From Sthenelais limicola (taxonomy: Eukaryota > Annelida > Polychaeta > Phyllodocida > Sigalionidae): a DNA stretch of 64,000 nt. Positions within the stretch are counted from its first letter, which is position 1, and every line of letters starts with the position of its first letter. The position numbers and the translations under genes are program-made. The notes under the pieces were generated by a model. The model did no database searches and was not told where the DNA came from. It saw only the letters and a program-made list of their open reading frames with translations. Positions 32,696 through 43,908 of the stretch are shown here, piece after piece. The stretch covers positions 118,197,374-118,261,373 of the forward strand of contig OW804098.1 of assembly GCA_942159475.1 (NCBI GenBank). Direction: 5' to 3'.

Positions 32696-35600
32696 GGGTC
32701 ATTTTTTCTGAACGTGTACAATTCAGCCAGAAGTATGGAATTTCAAAAGATTGTCCAGATCAATTTGAAACCTACATATCTCCTTAGGCCAGGTTTAGAG
32801 CTTTCTGTCAATACCCATTATACACATTTCCTCCCAGTTGTTCAGTTTTTATGATAAGTCAAAATTTGGAGTTAAGAAATTGGCAAACGTCCATCATCAT
32901 AACTCATTTAAGATGAAACACACACCTTATAGCTAATTATATTTGTACATAAAGCCTAAAAGCACATCAAAATAAGACAATATGGCAATGAATCTGCAGT
33001 AAAAATTGTTATAACCAAGAAGTATAACTTCATGACAAAATCTAGCTGAGTGCATCATCCCTATTTCCTCAAAATCTCCATCATCCGTTTTTTACCATAC
33101 CTTGGTTTCAGATACTTGTAAAATAGTGAGTGGAAGGACTTGCACCTTAAAAATGCACATGGGTAATAAGAAATAAATTATCTAATACCTCCCCAAGTTA
33201 TAGGACCTTAAACACAGTTGTGTTAAAATTACTCCATCCCAAAGATGCTGTATTTCACTGATGGGCGTTTGTCACTAAAGCTCATTATATATAATGAAGT
33301 AAAAACCAATTATGAGTCCTATTCTGTTATGAATGAACCTGAAATGGTTTGGTATTGTTTCATATGCATCAACCACTGGAAATAAAACCAGACAAGTATA
33401 TTTCAATTTAGTAATATACAAAAAAAGTATACTTTAGTTTATTGTATATTAACAATGGCTACACATGACTTCAAGGTACCAAAAGTCGGACTTTCCTCTC
33501 CAGAAATTCCAACAGAGAAGTAGTGTCCCCTGACAAATCAAAGGAAATATTTAAATCATCAAAAAAAGAGTATATAACCCTCAAGCTGGCCTTATAAAAG
33601 ACTTATTATGATGGGCGTTAGGTTTTCCATGATGGGCGTTTGTGCATGTAAATATGATATCAAACATCATCTAAAGGAATCTAATAATAACCATACATGG
33701 ACAATTCTTTTAGGAAACATGCCCAACATGTTTTCCTACACTCCTGAAATGTTTATGATGCATCAGCAACTGATACATGTATTGTGGATATTGTAGGTGG
33801 AATAATTCTTGTATTGATTAAATCTATTATTTTAAACATTTTTCTCTTCCATTCATTATTGAAGGCCCCCCAAGACTGACAGGTGGCTACATTTCCTGTC
33901 CAGTGGTCCCTGGGGGACACAGCTGTACTTTTATTCTCTGTTGGTGATGATTTTTCAATCATATTGATCTGAAAATGAGCGAAAAATATAATACATAGTA
34001 AGGCCCCATAAATATGAAAAAAATATTTTTTGAAAGGGAAAATTCTAATGCCATTTCTTATCTAGTATAATGTCCTGCATTTATCATTTAAATTTGGTGG
34101 TTGTTGAAAGAACCCTTCATGAGTTTTTGAGGGTGACAATTGCAATGGCAAACGCCCATCATGGAAATGGTGCCCCTTGTACTAAAGTATAGTAATAGTT
34201 CCACCCTTAACCATTTAAATATGATTAAACAATAGTTTCTAAAAGATTATATTGAAAGAAGGCCATTGAAAAATGAGTAGGGCTGTTGCTAGACCCACTC
34301 TATATAATTTTTATATTCACAAACGTCCATCATGAAAAACAATGCAAACACTGTATATTACAAAATCTACTGAATATGACCATGTAAAATATAAAGAACA
34401 TGTTTAAATGATTGGATCCAATGACATACATACAGGGGCATGTTTCCATGTTATTAAAACAGACAATATGTGAAATTTACTGAGTTATTTTTCATTTTGA
34501 TGATGGGCGTTTTTCATAGCAAATGTTAGCCTCATTGTGTATCAGCCAGATTAGGATTTAGCCATTGATCAACCACTAGAAAATATTTCTTGCATACCAA
34601 TACAAGTTATACGACATTACAAACACAACAAAATCATATTTGCACTGACTATTAGCACCTTAAGAGACACATGTGTAATGTATTCATTGCCATGATGGGC
34701 GTTATGCCTGATTTACACCTAACATGTGCAGTTCTGATCAGATGAATAGAGCAATCTCGCTCTGTGTAATGGCTAAAACCAATTTAGCCATTTACTTTGA
34801 AATACTATTAGCACAAAATATCCAAAGTTTCAAAACTGTCTGACCCTTTCAATTTACCCTACTGTATATTAATCATTATCCCTCATACAATTATAATGAG
34901 ACTTTCAGTTTTTGATGCTATTTTTGACAAAACAAAGTCAGATCTGTGGTAGAAAAGACTGGTACTTACCACTGTATGTATCAAACTAAAGATGACTCTC
35001 CAAGCAGGGAAACATACTGAGCAGACCTAGCTCAGCAGAGATTTTCAATGATGGGCATTATTATCATGATGGACGTTTGCTTTGTTGAAAATCTTGCTAT
35101 AAAATCCCCCAAAATCTCTTTGAAATTAGGATTTTGCATTTCCCATGTTGACATTGGCATATCATTCAGAAATAACTTCATTGCAGTGAGTTTGAAACTT
35201 TTTGTGTTGCCTGAATAACATATTTCTTGTCATGGTTAGTCCTGCAAACGTCCATCAGCATAACTTGTATAAACTGAGGATGGTTTTGTGGATGCATTGT
35301 TATTTCTTAACAAACAGGAGTAGAGTTGTTTCTTTTTTTTCTTTTTTTCACAAAAATGATGGCTACTACATTCAGATAAATTGTAGTATTGGAAATATTG
35401 AGTTGATATTTTCAATTCTTGCAGGTATTAATGATGATGGGCGTTTGTTTAAAAATGGTTAAAATTTCTCTTGGCCCCCAAAAATAACCCTTGGTACCTA
35501 GGTCATACCATTCCTTCCATAGAGTTGTAGACCAAAACTCTACATGGAAAGACAAAATAAAATGAGATAAATGATCAAACACATGTTTGAATATACAATT

Positions 35601-35842
35601 CAAACTTCTTAAATCAAGAGGAGAAGCTGTAAAATCCATCCTTTTTTCATTTCGACCCAAAAAATGAATATGATGTCTTTGGCATAGTCATTTAAAAGTA
35701 TATATTTCTGGAAAGCTTATTTTCTTCTTGTTACGATGGGATATATTGCATTAATGTGAATTAGACATTGTGGCTGCTATGGAAGGGAGAACCAACACAA
35801 GTCAGGAATTTGCCATTTGTACACGCTCAGGAAAAATGACCC
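32696..35842. mobile_element. Element D: TIR element studded with GATGGGCGTTTG motifs
   Basis: 3147 bp. The ends GGGTCATTTTTTCTGAACGTG (32696) and its inverse at 35842 agree over about 27 bp with two mismatches. ATTA flanks both sides (32692-32695; 35843-35846), a possible target duplication. About twelve GATGGGCGTTTG or CAAACGTCCATCA motifs lie in both orientations near 32884, 33260, 33609, 33629, 34149, 34320, 34499, 34691, 35048, 35067, 35243 and 35431. Non-coding. The right end is 29 bp from the splice donor of sulfotransferase exon 1. Its TIR resembles MITE family 1. Confidence 0.8.
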
Positions 35843-35871
35843 ATTAAGTGCACAAAAAATATTATTGTTAC

Positions 35872-36070
35872 CTGATCTTATGCGGCTAGTCACCATGACA
35901 TCATCAGGATAGAACTGGAACTGCTTTATTCGGTCATGAGTCTCTGCAGAACATATTGGGAGGCAAACAATTCCATCATACACATGTTGTCCTTCTATGC
36001 TGAAAGGTGATCCTTCCTCCATCTTATCTCTTTCTCCTTTGCTTGAAATACCTTTCTGTTCTAGTCCCAT
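35872..36070 (-). CDS. Sulfotransferase (SULT family), first recognised coding exon
   Basis: 66 codons plus one base, from ATG 36070 (an in-frame Met 16 codons later at 36022 is the alternative start) to a TCAG/GTAAC donor. Residues 18-60 read like a SULT N-terminus: GIVCLPICS, then RIKQFQFYPDDVMVTSRIRSG. The family consensus is F-x-PDDV-x-x-x-TYPKSGTTW. The last base G joins GA of the exon at 9980 to make the Gly of the PAPS loop, giving SRIRSG-STW. The joined protein would be 305 (or 289) residues, normal for the family. Oddity: the loop Lys is Arg and the usual TYP is TSRI, so PAPS binding may be weakened or altered. The link rests on phase, strand and family order across 25.9 kb. Confidence 0.8.
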
Positions 36071-36998
36071 GCTTGCTTTTTACACCAAACCTTCCACGTT
36101 ATATATCTCTCTCTTGACCCACTCTGTTTCTTCTCGCCCTTTTTGCCTTTAGTCTTTGTCTGTGTCTTGGTTCTCTGTGGTCTCACCTGTGTCTCACCAT
36201 CTTGTCCCAGTTTTAAAACTTGCAATAAATGAAGAAGGGGGAGAATATTGCTGTATATTGGTTATGCTAGATCTTCACCAAGTTTTTTGTCCTTGCGATA
36301 TGGTTTTCTACTCTGGCTTTATTGGTTTACTATCAGACGATTGGTGAAGTTGTGTCATCAATCATTGCAAATGATTGGTCATTTCTCAGGACACCGGCCA
36401 CCCCTCCTCTCCACCACAATGGAATGGCCTAACCTATGTACCCCTGCTGCGCCTGGCTCCCCGGCCTCTCTCGATTTTCAAGGCCAGTGATTTAATAACA
36501 CAGTGATTTACTTACACAGTGACCCAATGCCCAAGCCCATTCACCCACGCAGTTGTGGGACAACTAATGATCACTCCTATACTCATAACATTTAGCCTAC
36601 CGTGACTACCTGATGACTTTCAAAGGTGTATGTTTATCTTGTTTGGTTAACTATGTTAAACATCTAAATATATCATTATAATTATAGCACCATTATGGTT
36701 ATGTATCACCAGAATGTAAGTACCAATGAATAATCATCATCAGAAAATAAGGGACTTTTAAAATCTATTCCATCTATGTATTTTTATAAGTAATTGTGGA
36801 GATTGGTGGGGTACCACGTCTATGGGGCCAAACTATATAGTGGTCGAAATCTGCTTCGAAAAGCTGCTTGGAACGTCATCTCAGAGCAATTAATACATTA
36901 AAATGCATATAATAGTTGATTGACCTATTCATAATGACATGAATTTAAGTCGAACAGCGTAGTGTGTTCTCTAAATAATAACAAACCTCTGACATATA
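36071..36998. other. Upstream region of the sulfotransferase gene
   Basis: Probably promoter and 5-prime sequence for the minus-strand gene. I see no exon motif and no clear TATA box at a convincing distance. Confidence 0.4.
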
Positions 36999-37234
36999 TG
37001 GGTGAAATCGCCAGAAAATGTACAATTCACCTTCACTAATCCTCTCAAATAACCCAAATTTAAGACAAAAATTAGTTTCAAAATGCAGCTTAACATAACA
37101 GAACTGATACTTTAAATCGATGCGATACCAAATATACTCAGATATACCTAATATTGACGATTTTTCAGTCTAATTTAGCAGTATTTCCGAAATGTGTAGA
37201 TCTGTCAATAGTGCATTTTCTGACGATCTGACCC
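36999..37234. mobile_element. MITE family 1 copy (236 bp)
   Basis: Ends TGGGTGAAA...CTGACCCA with TA on both sides; inner GAAAATGTACAATT and TGCATTTTCTGACGATCTG. Non-coding. Confidence 0.8.
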
Positions 37235-37931
37235 ATATATTTGTTTACAGTACTTGTATGTTTACGTTCACATACTTCACTAAAATATTAATACAGAACT
37301 AGTTGAATTACCCACATTAGCATTTGACTGTCGTGGATCCGAATTGGTAGGAACTCGCAAAAAAGCTTCATGAGAAAAATAAAACTTACACTAAAGATAC
37401 AATGGAGACTGAATTACTCCACAAACAGGAACAAGCAACCCATATGAATGAAAATGGTGTTAAAACCTAGCAAACGTGATCCGAATCCTCCAAATGCCTA
37501 TTTACCTTATCGTGTATGAGCATGTATAAGTAGGTGTCCGTGTGCTGTAGTTGTGATTAGAGATATAGAGGAGACGGGTGTGGCCCCATCTGGTGGAAAG
37601 TTGTGGTGGCCTAGCCGATCTCTAGATCAGTCATTTAAAAGTTTCTATAAAACGGGCCAATACAAAAGTTAAAAATATTAAAATCTTCAATAGAAAAATG
37701 TTATTCTACCTATACCCTATAATTTGTCAAATTTGTATTTGTATCAGAACTTTTACCGAACATTGAAAGGTATCACCCATGTGAAATTTGCTTCAAAATA
37801 AAATCTGCTTAAAAAAACCCATAATACCTGTATAATATTATATTATTTAATGTGGACTTTATATATGTGTAATTAGATATTATTAAAAAATAATCATGTG
37901 TAATAAGTTCCAATAAATGCATGCATATATA
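37235..37931. other. Spacer without gene
   Basis: AT-rich sequence; nothing recognised. Confidence 0.4.
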
Positions 37932-39796
37932 TGGTCGTTTCTAACGAACTGTCCGCTTTGTGTGTTTAAGGGTATAACTTAGTTATTATAATACATATAG
38001 ACATGCAATTAATGTCATTGGATCCGCCTTGTCGAGACCTTTCGTGGGATACCTATATTTGTATGTCTGTGATGAAAACTTTTTTATTTATGGGCCAAAA
38101 ACATGTCATTTTTCCCCATTTTTTAAAATAATGTCCTCAGTTGTTTTGGAAAGCATGCAGTTTAAAAATGGAAGATTCCCTTTTAAACGATTTATATGTC
38201 TGAATATATCACCAACGATATACCCCTTGTTAGGAAATATTTTTAAAAAGTCAATTCTGATATTTTAATATTCTGTGAATGTTTTTCTGATTGTGTAATT
38301 AGGTGTCACCGTGACTATGACAAAATTACTGGCCCTATACTTTTAAATTAATATGATCAGAAGAATATTTGTCTGTGTCCAAAATGATTATTAAACCCTT
38401 CATTACCCATTATGATAAAACAAACAACAGTCAGATATCTGGCATTCAGCCATTTCTATCATTCTGTGAAAAAACCCAGGTTTTGTGTAGTTTTTAGGTC
38501 ACCGTGATTATGGGATTATCTCAAGTACTGGATAAAAACAAAAAAAGAATAAGACACCCCCTTTTATATATAAACACCTTCATGTTTCCTCAAAAGTCAT
38601 GCATAATCTTAGCCTTACTAGTATCATTATCTGGAAGCTATATCAAGTTTGATGAATATGTCACCGTGATTATGCTGTCACCGTGATTATGACACATATC
38701 CAACTGGTTTCTTCAAATCAGTACTGGCTTCAGTTTTATTAGACATGCAAACAACAGTTTTCATTACATTCATAGGATACTGCAGTAGCGACCAGTGTAG
38801 TTTGGGAACTTTTGTGTGACTTTGGAACATTTTTGTTACACATTTTCATTTAACACCAAATATGAACAGTATCTTGATATATTAAAAAACCTTCAGGAAA
38901 TATTCAAAATTATGAAATAAGCCTCAAATCATTTTGTCTAGCATAAACAAGAAACCAAGGAACAGGATAGACCCTCCCCTGACACCCAAGTGTTTCTTGT
39001 TAATTCATAATTACCAGTTGCAGTCATGGTGACTGCAAAAGCATAGTCACGGTGACATATGTCACCGTGACTATGCTTTGATATTGAGACTTCTCTGAGG
39101 TCCAGTAAGATCGTTTTTATCTCATTTTTTAAATTGCTATGTACACAGCTTGTGTTTCTACACATTTTAAGGGTAGTAATGTTAACTATTATTTTGAATA
39201 TTTGCAACTGTGTAAGCTAGAAAAATATTAAAAAATTGAAATATTGCCAGATCAGGACTTACATGAATAGGGACAATATTAAAGGAGCTATTTTGCCCTT
39301 AATCTCAACCAAATTATATCTACTGTTATCACCAAAGCCGGAAATGCTTTAAATTTAATTAAAAAAATAATTATAGGGCAAATTGCAAACTGTATGCAAA
39401 ATGTGCATATATGTCACCGTGACTATGCATTGCTAAATCATGTCTTCTGGCTCTCTGAATGTATTTTGATATGATTTTTCTAACTGTATTGGGCTGGATT
39501 ATATTCCCAGTTGTTTGTACTGTATATTTGCTATGAACAAACCTAGTAGATGGTCCTTGGAAAATATGAAAGTGATACCGCCTGGGAGGAGGTTTTAAAT
39601 TCATAATTCTTATTTTTATCATTTTTACATACCTATATAACATTTCTTGATCAATTGTATTACACAATTCAGAGATATGTTCAATAGCTACTAGGACTGA
39701 GAAAAATGTATAGTTGCATAATGTTTTCAGCTGAAAAGATATATTTAAAACAAACAAAACATGCAATAATAGTATATCAAATCAAATCAAATCCTC

Positions 39797-41560
39797 TTGC
39801 CTCAACCCCTTCTCACTCACACCCTTCTCCTTTACACCCTCCTACCTCAAACATTCTCCCTCAAACCCTCCTGCCACAAACTGTTCTCCCCCCCCCCCCA
39901 CCCTCCACCCTCCAACTCTCCAACCCTCCTCCCTCACACCTTTCTCCCTTAGACCCTCTTCCCTCACACCATTCTCCCTCACACCCTCCTCCCCATACCC
40001 TAGTCCCTCACACCCGCCTCCCTCACACCCTCTACCCTCAGTACCCTCAGACCCTTCTCTGTCACACTCTCCTCCCTCAGACCCTTCTCACGCACTGCCT
40101 CCTCCCTTAGACCATACTCCCTTACACCCTCCTCCCTCAAACCCTTCTTCCATACACCCTCTTCTCTCAGACCCTCCTCTCTCAAACCCTCTTCCCTTAC
40201 AACCTCTTCCCTCACACCCTCCTTCCTCAGACCCTCCTCCCTCAGACCCTCCTTCCTCACATCCTCCTGCCTCACATCCTCCTTCCTCAAACCCTCCTTC
40301 CTCCCACCCTTCTCCCCAAGCGAAAATATATTTAAAACAAACAAAACATGCAATAATAGTATATCAAATCAAATCAAATCCTCTTGCCTCAACCCTTTCT
40401 CATTCACACCCTTCTCCTTTACACCCTCCTACCTCAAACATTCTCCCTCAAACCCTCCTGCCACAAACTGTTCTTCCCCCACCCTCCACCCTCAAACCCT
40501 CCTCCCTCACATCCTTCTCCCTTAGACCCTCTTCCCTCACACCCCCTCCCTCATACCCTAGTCCCTCACACCCACCTCCTTCACACCCTTCTCCCTCACA
40601 CCCTCTATCCTCAGACCCTTCTCTGTCACACTCTCCTCCCTCAGACCCTTCTCCCGCACACCCTCCTCCCTCAGACCATACTCCCTTACACCCTCCGCCC
40701 TCAAACCCTTCTTCCATACACCCTCTTCTCTCAGACCCTCCTCTCCCAAACCCTCCTCCCTCACACCCTCTTTCCTTACAACCTCTTCCCTCAGACCCTC
40801 CTTCCTCACACCTTCCTCATCAGACCCTCCTTCCTCAAACCCTCCTTCCTCACACCCTTCTCCCAAGGCCCTTCTTCTTCATATTCTTCTCCCTTAGACC
40901 CTCCTCCCTCATATTCCTCTCCCTCACGTCCCCCTCCCTCAGACCCTCTCCTTCACACCTTCCCCCTTAGACCCTACTCCCTCAGACCCTCCTCCCTCAG
41001 ACCCTCTTCCCTCAGACCCTCCACCATCAGACCCTCCTCCCTCAGACCCTCCTCCCTCAGACCCTCTTCCCTCAGACCCTCCACCATCAGACCCTCCTCT
41101 CTCAGACCCTCCACCATCAGACCCTCCACCATCTCCCCTCAGACCCTCAGACCCTCCTCCCTCAGACCCTCTCCTTCACACCCTCCACCATCAGACCCTC
41201 CTCCATCAGACCCTCCACCATCAGACCCTCCTCCCTCAGACCCTCCTCCATCAGACCCTTCACCCTCACACCTTCTCCCTCAGACCCTCCTCCCTCAGAC
41301 CCTCCTCCCTCAGACCCTCTCATTCACACCTTCCCCCTCAGACCCTCCTCCCTCAGACCCTTCTCCCTTAGACTCTTCTCCCCCACAACCTCCTTCCTCA
41401 AACCCTCCTCCCTTACAACATTTTCCCTCAGACCTGCACTCCTAATACTCTCCTCCCTGAGTCTCTCCTCCCCCCACCTCACAACCTCTACTTCAAATCC
41501 TCCACTCTTAGACTCTCCTCCCTCAGACCTTTCATCCTCAGACCCTCCTCCCTCAGATAT
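39797..41560. repeat. CCCTCAGACCCTCCTC pyrimidine-rich array with a 587-bp higher-order duplication
   Basis: A 14-15-bp C/T-rich unit repeated over about 1.7 kb. A unique leader (AAACAAACAAAACATGCAATAA, then CAAATCAAATCAAATCC) precedes it at 39747 and again at 40334, exactly 587 bp apart, so leader plus array was duplicated. The strand is almost purine-free, which leaves long stop-free frames (up to 353 codons); these are not genes. Confidence 0.93.
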
Positions 41561-42004
41561 CACTTGTCATTACATATTAGACCATCACTGTTTATTCTTG
41601 GGGTGGGATCACATTCATTCACAATAATATGCACCAAGGGCCATGTTTCAAGTTAAGGTAAATAAAGCATTCAAATTTGTAAAAATCAATGGAATTTCTT
41701 TAAAATATCAATCTTTATTTCCTTTTCCTACCTTGATGTTTTGATGGGGAATAGAGTGCAACATAGTTACCACAAATAGTGATTCTGATTTTGGGGGATT
41801 ACCCTTTAAAAAATTACTTGTGGTTTAGCAATATCCTTGAAACAGGATTGATTCTGTAGGTTACATGTCACCGTGACTATGCATGTCACCGTGACTATAC
41901 ACAGGGCTATAAAATAGTTATAATTAGAAGTTCACTATATCAATTGGTATAGGTATTAGGAACAATGGGCAGTGTAGTATGGTAGATTTAGCAACTTATT
42001 AAGA

Positions 42005-42034
42005 AATACTGTGGGGTGGGGGTGGGGGTGGGGA
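42005..42034. repeat. GGGGTGGGGGTGGGG tract
   Basis: Four G-runs of four to five bases separated by single T residues, a good G-quadruplex candidate. Confidence 0.7.
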
Positions 42035-42829
42035 TCTTTGGGGAAAACCAAAAATTAGTGCCAAATCTTTCCTTAAGCATAACTCAGGTGATACAGTGGA
42101 AGAAATCACGTTATGAGCATCTATAACACTAGCACAAAACAGTAAACGGGGTCACCAAACTAATAGGAACATTTTATACCCAGTAATAGGACTAGACATG
42201 TTTAATACTAAATAAGGTATTTTTGGAGAATGTGTCACCGTGATTATGCAATTGTTGTTTGGGCTCCTGCTCAGATGATAAAAAATAAAACTTATTATGC
42301 TGAATACCATTTGAAAGAGTGTAATTCCTACCAACAGAATCAGTAATATGCAAGAGTAGGAACTTCAACTAAAGGAATTACAATAGTTGATATGGAGTCA
42401 TGTCTGAAATAATTAGGGGCCTCAATATGCTCATTAATTTTCAATCACATACAAACTTACATTTACACAATGGTAGAATTATCTTTTGTAGTTGTACCTT
42501 TTAAAACAAATGTTTTCTCTATAAAAATAGGATTGTTTCATAGAAATATTGTTACCAATAGATTCTAAACCATCAAACCCAAACTTACATACAGTGCATA
42601 ATCACGGTGACAGGTACAAGACACTTTAATTTTCAGTTATGCACCACAGGCTGAGTTTTATAGATTAGTGTTCCCAACTTTCAGTAATAGTAGCTCAAAG
42701 TGTATAGTTTAAAGGCAAACGCTACTATTCACTGCCACGCCCCCCTTTTCCATATACCAAATATACAGGCATTTTACGTACTATTGCTTTAGCACTGCAG
42801 TCTATGAGGAAACGGCCCATTTTTTCATG

Positions 42830-43800
42830 TTTTATAGTATAAAACAAACAATTAATGGCTACTCCTACCGTCCCAAAACTTTCTACACATATAGTGCAGG
42901 TTATATACTACATATTAAAAGGAAAAAAAACATATGTCATCGAGTTAGATTTTTTTTTATAGCTGTCTGAAATAGACATGTTTGGGGAACTGAGCTGACT
43001 GTGGGTACCCTCAGTTGTACCCATTTAGTATGCAAGTCTATTGGGAAATGCTGCATTTTTCTTTCACGGTTTTGGGAATAAAACAAAAATGAAAACTCCT
43101 AATGTCCCAAAATTTTCTACACATATAGTGCAGGTAATATTCTACACATATATAGGGAAAAAAATGTATGTCATCACGCTAAAAAAATAATTGTAGCTGT
43201 TTGAAATAGACATGTTTAGGAAACATAGAACACATTGAAACAGCAGATTTTTTGGTTGTCATGCCATGTTTCAATGCCCCATAATTCAGAAACTAGCACG
43301 GTGACCCATAATTTTTTTTTCAGTTTTATGAACACACATACTTCAAGAATCATATACTAAAGAATCAGAAAAATGACATTTAATTTTGATGAGAGAGAAA
43401 AAAAATGTTTTTATTAAATTAGTGAAAAAAAAAGTGTGTTTTTTCGAGTTTTTAATTTAAAATTTGCATTTCATATTTTTTGTTTTCAGAATAAAGATAA
43501 CCATGCATTCTATAAAAAAGAGGCATAGAATTATTAGCCAAGTAATACTCTCTCTAAAACTGTTAACCTTACTTAAATTGAGGGAATATAAATAGCAAAT
43601 ATGAACTATGAAGTCGAGGTATTGCAAAATGAGCCCCCCTTTTGATCCTCATTGGTTCTTTTGAGATACCAACTTTTGAAGCACTCTAATTAAAAATTGA
43701 GCACGGTGACCCATTGATTTTTTTCCATCTTTATGACCAGAAGCACTTCAAGAATCAAATTTCAAAGTTTCAGAAAAATGACATTTATTTTCATTTTCCA
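42830..43800. repeat. Internal duplications in element C
   Basis: Two pairs of related segments: ATGTCATC...TAGCTGT(C/T)TGAAATAGACATGTTT at about 42934 and 43167, and GCACGGTGACCCAT...CTTCAAGAATCA...CAGAAAAATGACATTTA at about 43296 and 43701. Confidence 0.75.
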
Positions 43801-43908
43801 CTAGATAGTAGCATTTGCCTTTAACATGTTAATAGGATTAGAATATAAATTCATTCTGAAATTAGACCTAAAAAAAACCCAAAGCGGACAGTTCATTAGA
43901 AACGACCA

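Larger units (their letters stand above)
9981..35871 (-). other. 25.9-kb intron of the sulfotransferase gene, filled with transposons
   Basis: GT donor at 35871-35870 and AG acceptor at 9982-9981 on the minus strand. The intron splits one Gly codon (G then GA). It contains the LINE, the Ngaro retrotransposon, a MITE interrupted by element B, a PHD-finger exon, minisatellites and element D, whose right end sits about 30 bp from the donor. This is inferred from phase and protein continuity, not from transcripts. Confidence 0.7.
37932..43908. mobile_element. Element C: TIR element studded with GTCACCGTGAYTATG motifs
   Basis: 5977 bp with 29-bp inverted ends, one mismatch (37932-37960 and 43880-43908; outer TGGTCGTTTCTAA, inner TGTCCGCTTTG), and TA on each side. 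At least eleven near-exact GTCACCGTGA(C/T)TATG copies in both orientations: 38304, 38498, 38660, 38677, 39042, 39061, 39413, 41867, 41885, 42234 and 42598, plus shorter GCACGGTGACCCA copies at about 43296 and 43701. The middle holds the CCCTC arrays and the right third has internal duplications. No transposase frame, so non-autonomous. Confidence 0.88.

Noticed and set aside
39371..39766. 131-codon minus-strand frame in element C
   Set aside because: Its repeated HSHGD peptides come from the GTCACCGTGACTATG motif; there is no transposase signature.
40384..41445. 353-codon plus-strand open frame rich in Pro, Ser and Leu
   Set aside because: It lies wholly in the CCCTC array; lack of stops follows from the repeat unit. 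The minus-strand EEG/REEG-rich frames at 40000-41560 and 28599-28871 have the same origin.
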